The notes beneath the pieces were generated by a model. The model was not told the origin of the DNA and searched no databases. It saw nothing but the letters and a program-made list of their open reading frames with translations. Source: Rhodospirillales bacterium (lineage in GTDB: Bacteria; Pseudomonadota; Alphaproteobacteria; Acetobacterales; Acetobacteraceae). Taken from it: DNA of 6,895 bases. The position numbers and the translations under genes are program-made. The stretch spans positions 1 to 6,895 of the forward strand of contig JANXSA010000261.1 of NCBI GenBank assembly GCA_025352915.1, in the 5' to 3' direction. The number at the start of each line of letters is the position of its first letter. The stretch's first letter is position 1. Shown here piece after piece: positions 1 to 5,181 of the stretch.

Positions 1-20
1 CTTCTTTTTTCAAAAAGAAG
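1..20. repeat. AT-rich hairpin, first of a tandem pair
   Basis: Positions 1-9 (CTTCTTTTT) are the reverse complement of 12-20 (AAAAAGAAG), giving a 9-bp stem around TC, or 8 bp with a four-base loop. It lies directly before a second, similar hairpin and may be cut by the window edge. No T-run follows the stem on the plus strand, so it is not a textbook intrinsic terminator, although it could end transcripts arriving from the left. Confidence 0.7.
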
Positions 21-61
21 CGCTGTTCTTTTTTGAAAAAAAGAACCAAAAAACTTTTATC
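17..61 (+). repeat. AT-rich hairpin repeat with CAAAAAACTT tail, copy 1
   Basis: A GAAGCG lead (17-22) is followed by an inverted repeat: GTTCTTTTTT (25-34) pairs with AAAAAAGAAC (37-46). The tail CAAAAAACTTTTATC follows at 47-61. The same lead, stem and tail recur at 3331-3376, so this is a dispersed repeat and not a chance hairpin. I recall similar elements between genes in Acetobacteraceae genomes, which is memory and not a search. It sits about 70 bases before the phosphodiesterase gene and may act as a terminator or RNA-stability element. Confidence 0.7.
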
Positions 62-129
62 CGCTTGGCGCCCGGCTTATCCCTGCACTATCCGGCGCGT
101 GGTGTCGGACCGGCCGTGAGGAACCTGCC

Positions 130-885
130 ATGACCCTGATAGCATCCCCCACCTTGATTGCGTCACACAGGGGCGGCTCCCTCGAAGCCCCGGAAAACTC
201 CCCCACCAGCTTCCGCCACACCGCCAACCTCGCCATCGACCAGGTCGAGTTCGACATCCACCCCACCGCCGACGGCCACATCGTCGTCATCCACGACGCC
301 ACCCTGGACCGCACCACCAATGGCACCGGCCCCGTCGCCGCCCGCACCCTGGCCGAACTGCGCCAGCTCACCATCACCGGCACCACCGCCGACCACATCA
401 TGACCCTGCCGGAAGTGATCGAACTCTTCCGCCCCACCGGCATCACCCTGCGCATGGAGGTGAAGTCGGACGTCGAGCACCAACCCTACCCCGGCCTGCT
501 CGCCCACGCCCTGCGCCTGATCGACGCCGCCGCCATGCGCGCCCGCACAGTCATCACCAGCTTCCTCGCCCCCATCGTCGCCGAGGCGGTCCAATCCCCC
601 GGCCTCCAAGGCCGCATCTGGCTGGTCGCGCCAATGGTCATGGACGATATCGGGATCGAGGGCGTGGTCGCCGCCGCCGAAACCCACGCCATCGCCCATC
701 TCGGCATCCGCGCCAACCGCCTCGACCCGCGCGTGCTGGCGCATCTGCGCAGCGCCGGCCTCGGCGTCGGTGCCTGGGCCACCAACGACCCCGACAGCGT
801 CCGCCGCATGCTCGACCTCGGCGTCGAGGTCTTCACCACCGACATCCCCACCGCGGCGCTGGCCCAGCGCGCTGCAAACGGCTGA
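130..885 (+). CDS. Glycerophosphodiester phosphodiesterase family protein
   Basis: The 251-residue product is a single GDPD TIM-barrel domain. This family hydrolyses glycerophosphodiesters to glycerol 3-phosphate and an alcohol. The family signatures are in order: HRG at 13-15 (catalytic His13, Arg14), PEN at 21-23, EFD at 40-42 (metal ligands Glu40, Asp42), IHD at 54-56 (second catalytic His55), the acidic strand MEVK at 109-112 (metal ligand Glu110), GAWATND near 214-220, and FTTDIP at 235-240 closing the barrel. There is no signal peptide or membrane segment, so it should be cytoplasmic and UgpQ-like. The start is supported by GAGGAA at 118-123, six bases before the ATG. Its stop lies 9 bases from the stop of the convergent gene. 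The substrate cannot be read from sequence. It could feed phosphate metabolism, but it is not linked to the pst genes here. Confidence 0.93.
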   Translation: MTLIASPTLIASHRGGSLEAPENSPTSFRHTANLAIDQVEFDIHPTADGHIVVIHDATLDRTTNGTGPVAARTLAELRQLTITGTTADHIMTLPEVIELFRPTGITLRMEVKSDVEHQPYPGLLAHALRLIDAAAMRARTVITSFLAPIVAEAVQSPGLQGRIWLVAPMVMDDIGIEGVVAAAETHAIAHLGIRANRLDPRVLAHLRSAGLGVGAWATNDPDSVRRMLDLGVEVFTTDIPTAALAQRAANG

Positions 886-894
886 ACGCTCCGA

Positions 895-1503
895 TCAGAA
901 TGTCGGCATCGTGAACGGCGACAACCCCGCTTCCCCATTCAGCGCACATGACCGAATGCCGGCCGGCGGCGGTTGCATCACCCGCACTTGGGAATAGGCG
1001 CCGCTGCCGTCCTGGCGCCTGAGATCGTCGAACGCGGCGATCTTCACCATGCCGGGCGCCGGCTGGACCAGTGCGCCCGGCGCCCAGCTGCCGTTCGGCG
1101 TGTTGCTGAGCTGCAGTGTGTTGCGGCCTGGATCGCGCCAGGCATGCACCGCCGAGCCGGGATTGCCCGCCCCCAGGTCGTGATACTTGACGCCCAGCGA
1201 GTACCCCAGTCCGGCCGCAATCGCCGCCTTCAACGGCCCCGCATAGTTCAAGCCGGACGCGCAAGCCGTTCGCCCCTGCACATTGCCCACCAGGAAGACG
1301 CCTTCGATCGATCCGGCCAATAACGTCTTGAGCTGGCTCAACACACGGGCCAGTGCCGCGGGTTTGGTCCCAATCGTCAGGTGAAAGCCCCCCAACAAGG
1401 TGTTCTGCGTCGTGGTCACCACCATCGCGCAGCACGTCTGGATGTTGGGAAACACCAGATCGAGTGCAAACGTCGTGTAGTCCTCGTGCAGGTATTCCGG
1501 CAT
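895..1503 (-). CDS. Unknown protein with CheD/CNF-deamidase-like layout
   Basis: I do not recognise this 202-residue protein by name. Residues 20-45 contain a Cys-Cys pair (24-25) on a predicted strand, then a hairpin ending in GGFH with His41. Cys24 to His41 is 17 residues, the Cys-His spacing of CheD receptor-glutamine deamidases (Cys27/His44 in Thermotoga CheD, from memory). The rest follows the same order: a helix at about 48-65, a strand GVFLVGNV (68-75), a helix GPLKAAIAAGLGY (89-101), then YHDLGAGNPGSAVHAWRDPGRNTL (107-130). This last part parallels the end of CheD (acidic-D-L-G-G, then a two-strand return around D-P-x-x-G-R). Residues 140-202 are an extra tail rich in Pro and Gly. A CheD/CNF-type fold is an inference; the family's GSC motif is absent (TCC here). 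Codon use is looser than in the neighbours (TTA, TTT, GCA), which suggests transfer. The start has GGGGGAAG about 3 bases upstream. It lies 33 bases after the M20 gene and is probably cotranscribed with it. Confidence 0.72.
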   Translation of the reverse strand: MPEYLHEDYTTFALDLVFPNIQTCCAMVVTTTQNTLLGGFHLTIGTKPAALARVLSQLKTLLAGSIEGVFLVGNVQGRTACASGLNYAGPLKAAIAAGLGYSLGVKYHDLGAGNPGSAVHAWRDPGRNTLQLSNTPNGSWAPGALVQPAPGMVKIAAFDDLRRQDGSGAYSQVRVMQPPPAGIRSCALNGEAGLSPFTMPTF

Positions 1504-1536
1504 GTCTTCCCCCCGATGGCGTGTCGCGCCCTGGCG

Positions 1537-2748
1537 CTACCGTGCCAGCAGAGCCCGCGCGGCGTCCACCATCACCGCCCCGCCAATCACAATATCCTCA
1601 TCGGACGTATCCTCACTCCAGTGATGGCTGACGCCCCCGATGCTCGGCACGAACAGCATCGCCGACGGCATCACCTTGGCCAGCATCTGCGCGTCATGCC
1701 CGGCCCCGCTCGGCATAAGCTGATGCAACCCTGGCGCATGAACCTCCGCCGCCGCCGTCAACGCCGCCTGGAACCGCGCATCCATCACCTTCGGCACCGA
1801 GCGCGACATGTTATGCAGCACGGCGGTACACGGCCCCGCATTGCTCGCCGCCACCAATCCCTCCAACGTCGCTTCCAGCCGCTTGAGAACCTCGGGATCG
1901 GCATCGCGGAACTGAATCAGCATCTCCGCCCCGCCCGGAATGATGCTCCCCGCCCCCGGCTCCAGCGAAATCCGCCCCACCGTCCACACCGACCGCGCCG
2001 CACACACCTTCGGAAACGCCCCGTCAATCGCCACCGCCAACTTCGCCGCCGCCAGCCCCGCATCCCGCCTGATCGCCATGCGGGTCGTCCCCGCATGGTT
2101 CTGCACCCCCTCGAAGCGCACCCGATACGCCCAAATGCCAACGATGCTGGTCACCACGCCGATCTTCAGCCCGCGCGCCTCCAGATCATCGCCCTGCTCG
2201 ATATGCGCCTCCAGATACCCGGCATACCGCCCCGGCTCAAACCCGATCCGCGCCCTGCCCGCCAGCCCGGCCCCTGCCAACGCCTCGCGCAACGTCTTCG
2301 TGCTGTAGCGGTTCCGGCAGCCATCGATCTCCGCCTCCGTCACCTCGCCGATAAACGACCGGCTCCCCAGGAAACTCCCGTAATGTCCCTCCTCATCGGC
2401 CCAGCTCACCACATCCACGCCCCCTCCAAGCGCCCGCGCCACCTCCAGCGCGTACATCACCCCCAGCGCGCCATCGAGCCACCCGGCCTCCGGCTGCGTC
2501 TCGGTATGACTGCCCAGCAACAGCTTCGGCCCCGCCCCCGGACTCCGCCCGATCACATTGCCAATCCCGTCAATCTCCGGCTCCAACCCCGCCTCGCGCA
2601 TCCGCCCGCACAACCATTCCCGGCTCTCCATATCCACCTCGGAATAAGTCGGCCGATGCACCCCGCTCTTGAACGTGCCAAACCCGCGCAGCGCATACAG
2701 ATCGGCCAACAGCCGCTTACCGTCGAACCCCGTATTGGAAATGCTCAT
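1537..2748 (-). CDS. M20 family Zn-dependent amidase (hydantoinase/carbamoylase type)
   Basis: The 403-residue product has the M20 metallo-hydrolase layout of N-carbamoyl-amino-acid hydrolases, allantoate amidohydrolases and ureidopropionases. These cleave carbamoyl or ureido C-N bonds in the cytosol. Metal-site motifs are all present: GSHTET (79-84, His81), LDGALG (91-96, Asp92), DEEG (118-121, Glu119/Glu120), HIEQG (182-186) and SHHWSE (374-379, His375). The dimerisation-domain motif NHAGTT (217-222) and SGAGHDA (347-353) are typical of the carbamoylase branch. The usual H-x-D is H-x-E here (Glu83). The exact substrate cannot be told. I chose the start at 2748 because GGGAG lies nine bases upstream (2758-2762) and MSISNTGFDG starts at the usual family position. 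An upstream in-frame ATG at 2844 would add 32 unlikely residues reaching into the start of the divergent gene. The unknown gene at 895-1503 follows on the same strand after 33 bases. Confidence 0.92.
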   Translation of the reverse strand: MSISNTGFDGKRLLADLYALRGFGTFKSGVHRPTYSEVDMESREWLCGRMREAGLEPEIDGIGNVIGRSPGAGPKLLLGSHTETQPEAGWLDGALGVMYALEVARALGGGVDVVSWADEEGHYGSFLGSRSFIGEVTEAEIDGCRNRYSTKTLREALAGAGLAGRARIGFEPGRYAGYLEAHIEQGDDLEARGLKIGVVTSIVGIWAYRVRFEGVQNHAGTTRMAIRRDAGLAAAKLAVAIDGAFPKVCAARSVWTVGRISLEPGAGSIIPGGAEMLIQFRDADPEVLKRLEATLEGLVAASNAGPCTAVLHNMSRSVPKVMDARFQAALTAAAEVHAPGLHQLMPSGAGHDAQMLAKVMPSAMLFVPSIGGVSHHWSEDTSDEDIVIGGAVMVDAARALLAR

Positions 2749-2757
2749 CCGAACCCG

Positions 2758-2762
2758 CTCCC
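2758..2762 (-). promoter_or_regulatory. Ribosome binding site deciding the amidase start
   Basis: Read on the minus strand this is GGGAG, nine bases before the ATG at 2748. It favours this start over the in-frame ATG at 2844, which would overlap the first bases of the divergent DUF188 gene. Confidence 0.6.
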
Positions 2763-2800
2763 GTGCCACGCAGCCGATGCAAGCATGATGCGCGAACTCC

Positions 2801-2817
2801 GCACAGGGGCTTTGTGC
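2801..2817. promoter_or_regulatory. Small inverted repeat in the amidase/DUF188 divergent gap
   Basis: GCACA (2801-2805) and TGTGC (2813-2817) form a five-base inverted repeat with a seven-base spacer. It is the only symmetric site I see in the 94-bp gap between the two divergent starts. It could be an operator, but arms this short can arise by chance. I see no convincing -35/-10 pair for either gene. Confidence 0.25.
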
Positions 2818-2842
2818 ACCCCAGCGCCGATACTCCCGCCCC

Positions 2843-3301
2843 ATGACCGAAATCTATATCGACGGCGACGCCTGCCCGGTGCGCGAGGAAGTCTACCGCG
2901 TCGCCACCCGCCTCAACCTGGTGGTCCACGTCGTCTCCAACGGCTCCCGCCCGATCCGCCCGCCCGGCCTGCCCAACGTGCACATGGTGGTAGTCCCCGA
3001 CGGCGCAGACATCGCCGATGACTGGATCGCCGAACGCATCACCGCCGCCGATATCTGCGTCACCAGCGACATCCCCCTGGCCGCCCGCTGCCTCGAACGC
3101 GGCGCCCGCGCCCTGTCCAGCACCGGCCGCCTGTGGACCACCGACAATATCGGCAACGCCCTCGCCGGCCGCGAAATCGGCCGCCACCTGCGCGAAATCG
3201 GCGTCGCCACCGGCGGCCCGGCCCCGCTCACCAAGGCCGACCGCTCGAAATTCCTCTCGGCCCTGGATACCTTCGCCCAGGCAGCTTTGCGGGGGCGCTG
3301 A
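2843..3301 (+). CDS. YaiI/YqxD family protein (DUF188, UPF0178)
   Basis: The 152-residue product matches the full length of the YaiI/YqxD family. The N-terminal signature IYIDGDACPV (4-13) with Asp7 and Asp9 is followed by VVSNGSRPIRPP (30-41), DGADIADDWIAE (53-64), VTSDIPLAARCLERGA (73-88) and the C-terminal KADRSKFLSALD (131-142). The family is grouped with PIN-like nuclease folds on the strength of these conserved acidic residues (Asp7, Asp9, Asp59/60, Asp76). To my knowledge its reaction has not been established. No signal peptide or membrane segment is present. The Shine-Dalgarno sequence is weak, but the family normally begins at this position. It is divergent from the amidase, and its stop is 36 bases before a strong AT-rich hairpin that could end its transcript. 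Confidence 0.93.
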   Translation: MTEIYIDGDACPVREEVYRVATRLNLVVHVVSNGSRPIRPPGLPNVHMVVVPDGADIADDWIAERITAADICVTSDIPLAARCLERGARALSSTGRLWTTDNIGNALAGREIGRHLREIGVATGGPAPLTKADRSKFLSALDTFAQAALRGR

Positions 3302-3330
3302 GCCGCGGCACAAGAAAAGCCAAGCGGCAG

Positions 3331-3376
3331 GAAGCGTCTTCTTTTTGTGAACAAAAAGAAGCAAAAAAACTTCATC
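3331..3376 (+). repeat. AT-rich hairpin repeat with CAAAAAAACTT tail, copy 2
   Basis: GAAGCG (3331-3336) is followed by CTTCTTTTTG (3338-3347), which pairs with CAAAAAGAAG (3352-3361) around a TGAA loop, and by the tail CAAAAAAACTTCATC (3362-3376). It is the same element as the copy at 17-61, in the same orientation, with compensating stem changes (the outer GTTC/GAAC pair becomes CTTC/GAAG). It lies just after the DUF188 stop and before the convergent cysteine synthase stop, where a bidirectional terminator would be expected. No T-run follows directly on either strand, so that role is an inference. Confidence 0.72.
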
Positions 3377-3391
3377 AACTTGACCCGTCTT

Positions 3392-3421
3392 GTAGGTCGG
3401 ATAAGCGAAGCCCCATCCGAC
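3392..3421 (+). repeat. REP-like palindromic element with GTAG head
   Basis: GTAG (3392-3395) is followed by GTCGGAT (3396-3402), which pairs with ATCCGAC (3415-3421). The 12-base interior contains its own small GC-GAA-GC palindrome. A GTAG tetranucleotide before an imperfect palindrome is the hallmark of REP elements mobilised by REP-associated tyrosine transposases (RAYTs). Only one copy is visible here and no RAYT gene is in the window, so copy number and mobility are untested. The remainder of the gap, about 3422-3470, shows nothing I can name. Confidence 0.6.
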
Positions 3422-3470
3422 TCTTCATCAAGGTCCATGCAGGTCCAGAGCAGCGCCCTGGCCGTGCCTT

Positions 3471-4457
3471 CTACAACCCCGCGAACAACGCCGTCGAAAG
3501 GTACCGCTCAGCAAAACTCGGCGCGATCACCACGATCAGCTTGCCCGCATTGGCCGGAACCCGCGCCAGTTCCAGCCCCGCGAACAATGCCGCCCCCGAC
3601 GATATCCCGATCGGCAACCCCTCCATCGCCGCACAGCGCCGCGCCATGGCGATCGCCTCGCGCTCGGAAACCCGCATCACCGCATCCATCAGCGCCAGAT
3701 CAAGCACCGCCGGCTGGAACCCCGGCCCGATCCCCTGCAAGCCATGCGGCCCCGCCTCATCGCCCGACAGCACCGCGCTCTCGGTCGGCTCCACCGCCAC
3801 CACAAGCAGCCCGGCCCGGCGCGGCTTCAACTGCCGCGCAATCCCGGTCAGCGTGCCCCCGGTGCCGGCCCCGCCCACCACAATGTCGACCAACCCTGCG
3901 GTATCGCCCCAGATCTCCTCCGCCGTAGTCGCCTGGTGCACCGCGGGATTGGCCGGATTGTCGAACTGCCGCGGCATCCAGGCCCCTGGCGTCGCCGCCA
4001 CCATCGCCTCGGCCCGCGCAATCGCCCCGGCCATCCCCGCCCGCGCCGGCGTCGACTCCACCTCGGCGCCCAACAGCCGCAACATCTTGCGCCGCTCCAC
4101 GGACGCCCCCTCCGGCATGCACACGATCAGCCGGTATCCCCGCGCGGCGGCCACAAACGCCAGCGCGATCCCGGTATTGCCCGAACTCGGCTCCACCAGC
4201 ACCGACCGCCCCGGCGCAATCAGCCCCTCGGCCTCCGCCGCATCGATCATCGCCAGCCCGATCCGGTCCTTCACCGAGCCCAGCGGATTGAAGAACTCCA
4301 GCTTCAGCGCCACATCCGCCACCAGCCCATCGGCCGCCGACAAGCGCGGAATGCGCACCATCGGCGTGACACCAATGGTCTCCAGCACGCTGCCATAGAT
4401 GCGCCCGCGAAAGGGTGCGGCGGAGTCTGTAGTCGGCAACGATGCGCTTCGGGTCAT
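3471..4457 (-). CDS. cysK: Cysteine synthase (PLP-dependent O-acetylserine sulfhydrylase family)
   Basis: The 328-residue fold-type II PLP enzyme should make cysteine from O-acetylserine and sulfide in the cytosol. Family motifs are in order: LETIGVTPMVRI (25-36), NPLGSVKDR (57-65) with PLP-binding Lys63, the substrate loop EPSSGNTG (89-96), the phosphate-binding glycine loop GGAGTGGTLTG (195-205), GLQGIGPGF (239-247), GISSGAA (284-290) with the pyridine-N serine, and ERYLST (317-322). The substrate loop reads SSGNTG where CysK usually has TSGNTG. The first 17 residues extend beyond the usual CysK start, and no closer start codon is evident. CysK is more likely than CysM or cystathionine beta-synthase, since no extra regulatory domain is present, but the sulfur donor cannot be fixed from sequence. 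There is no Shine-Dalgarno sequence before the ATG. The divergent Rrf2 gene is the likely regulator. Confidence 0.92.
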   Translation of the reverse strand: MTRSASLPTTDSAAPFRGRIYGSVLETIGVTPMVRIPRLSAADGLVADVALKLEFFNPLGSVKDRIGLAMIDAAEAEGLIAPGRSVLVEPSSGNTGIALAFVAAARGYRLIVCMPEGASVERRKMLRLLGAEVESTPARAGMAGAIARAEAMVAATPGAWMPRQFDNPANPAVHQATTAEEIWGDTAGLVDIVVGGAGTGGTLTGIARQLKPRRAGLLVVAVEPTESAVLSGDEAGPHGLQGIGPGFQPAVLDLALMDAVMRVSEREAIAMARRCAAMEGLPIGISSGAALFAGLELARVPANAGKLIVVIAPSFAERYLSTALFAGL

Positions 4458-4462
4458 GCCGC

Positions 4463-4468
4463 CGCTAT
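4463..4468 (-). promoter_or_regulatory. Possible -10 box of the cysteine synthase gene
   Basis: On the minus strand the hexamer TATAGC lies five bases before the ATG at 4457. If it is the -10 element, transcription would begin at or next to the A of the start codon, giving a leaderless mRNA. This fits the lack of a ribosome binding site. The matching -35 region is poor, so support is weak. Confidence 0.3.
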
Positions 4469-4485
4469 AGCATGCACATCGGTGC

Positions 4486-4513
4486 TTTACACGTCGCCCA
4501 ACCGTGGTTTAGT
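4486..4513 (+). promoter_or_regulatory. Candidate promoter of the Rrf2-family gene
   Basis: TTTACA (4486-4491, one mismatch to TTGACA) and TTTAGT (4508-4513, four of six to TATAAT) are 16 bp apart. The predicted start near 4520 would give a leader of about 50 bases before the ATG at 4569. A small AACC-GT-GGTT palindrome (4500-4509) overlaps the -10 side. This is a pattern match only. Confidence 0.4.
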
Positions 4514-4525
4514 GCCCGTGGCCAA

Positions 4526-4545
4526 CCCGATTACCGCGTATCGGG
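4526..4545. promoter_or_regulatory. Inverted repeat, candidate operator in the Rrf2/cysteine synthase gap
   Basis: CCCGAT (4526-4531) and ATCGGG (4540-4545) are perfect six-base arms around an eight-base spacer. The site lies downstream of the candidate Rrf2 promoter and 10 bases before its ribosome binding site, a position suited to autoregulation. Rrf2 dimers bind two-fold symmetric sites, but this sequence does not match a consensus I know. Confidence 0.35.
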
Positions 4546-4568
4546 ACGGACCACCAAGGGGAACCACC

Positions 4569-5018
4569 ATGCTCATCCGCAAGGACCGGGCCATGCTCGC
4601 CATCACCATCCTGCTCGACGTCGCCTTCCATGGCGGGCGCACCGCCACGGTCAGCGCCGCCGACCTCGCCGAGCGCCTCGGCCTGGCCCGCCGCGGCATG
4701 GAGCCGCTGCTGCAAACCATGTCGCGCGCCGGCCTGCTGGAAAGCGTGCGCGGCCCGCGCGGCGGCTACCGCCTGGGCCGCCCGCGCCGCGACATCCGCC
4801 TGGCCGACATCGTCGCCGTCGCCAGCAGTGACGACGCCGAGACCACCGAGGGCCCACTGGGCCTGTTACAGAACAAAGTTGTCGACCCCCTGTGGGAACG
4901 TCTCGAAACCAGCGCCCAGGCCGTGCTGGCCGGCCTCACGCTCGACGACCTGGTCCGCCAAGCCAGCACCGCCGGCCTGCGCCGCCCGAACGCCGAGCCA
5001 ATCACCTTTGCCATTTGA
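4569..5018 (+). CDS. Rrf2 family transcriptional regulator lacking cysteines
   Basis: The 149-residue product has the Rrf2 layout. A first helix (about 8-20) precedes a winged helix-turn-helix at about 28-56 (SAADLAERLGLARRGMEPLLQTM). Next comes the wing signature RGPRGGYRL at 61-69 and IRLADIV (77-82). The long C-terminal dimerisation helix falls at about 100-131. Rrf2 proteins of the IscR, NsrR and RirA types bind Fe-S clusters through three cysteines between about residues 90 and 110. This protein has no cysteine anywhere, and that stretch reads SSDDAETTEGPLG. It therefore more resembles cluster-free members such as CymR, the cysteine-metabolism repressor of Firmicutes. It is divergent from a cysteine synthase gene, which supports a role in sulfur control. 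The start at 4569 is set by the strong AAGGGGAA (4556-4563), five bases upstream. The same frame is open far upstream, but only as the antisense of the cysteine synthase gene. Confidence 0.9.
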   Translation: MLIRKDRAMLAITILLDVAFHGGRTATVSAADLAERLGLARRGMEPLLQTMSRAGLLESVRGPRGGYRLGRPRRDIRLADIVAVASSDDAETTEGPLGLLQNKVVDPLWERLETSAQAVLAGLTLDDLVRQASTAGLRRPNAEPITFAI

Positions 5019-5065
5019 CGACGCTGACAAATCGCCAACCCATCCGCATCGCTGGCTAGAATTGA

Positions 5066-5105
5066 CTGTCATATTTCTTTCATCAAACTGCAATATGCCC
5101 GTCTC
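5066..5105 (+). promoter_or_regulatory. Pho box with repeated units upstream of pstS
   Basis: CTGTCAT (5066-5072) and CTTTCAT (5077-5083) are separated by ATTT, the classic 7+4+7 Pho box bound by PhoB. Two weaker units continue in the same 11-bp phase: CTGCAAT (5088-5094) and CCGTCTC (5099-5105). The stretch is conspicuously AT-rich for this genome. In Pho promoters the box replaces the -35 element. A weak -10-like TATGCC (5094-5099) lies ten bases after the second unit. The box is about 100 bp before the pstS start, so phosphate starvation control through PhoR-PhoB is very likely. Confidence 0.85.
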
Positions 5106-5170
5106 ACTCCCTGCGTAGGGTCCGCCCAGCCAAGCCGGAGTCGTCCGGCCCCGGCAGCAAATGTCGTCCG

Positions 5171-5176
5171 CAGGAG
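5171..5176 (+). promoter_or_regulatory. Ribosome binding site deciding the pstS start
   Basis: CAGGAG lies six bases before the ATG at 5182. It favours that start over the in-frame ATG at 5161, which has no ribosome binding site and would add seven residues before the signal peptide. Confidence 0.75.
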
Positions 5177-5181
5177 CCACC

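Noticed and set aside
2749..2844. N-terminal extension of the M20 amidase to the ATG at 2844
   Set aside because: The extra 32 residues have no family counterpart and overlap the DUF188 start codon. A ribosome binding site supports the start at 2748.
1381..3021. A 546-codon plus-strand open frame
   Set aside because: It is antisense to the well-supported M20 amidase gene and runs into the DUF188 gene in another frame. Its product is arginine-, proline- and histidine-rich, the usual shadow of GC-rich coding DNA.
3133..4398. A 421-codon plus-strand open frame across the repeats and the cysteine synthase gene
   Set aside because: It overlaps DUF188 out of frame and then runs antisense to the cysteine synthase. 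The Ala/Ser/Pro-rich product shows no domain.
3744..4568. Upstream extension of the Rrf2 reading frame
   Set aside because: This part is antisense to the cysteine synthase and low complexity. The strong ribosome binding site and the family N terminus place the real start at 4569.
5161..5181. Seven-codon upstream extension of PstS
   Set aside because: No ribosome binding site precedes the ATG at 5161, whereas CAGGAG sits at ideal spacing before the ATG at 5182, which opens a normal signal peptide.
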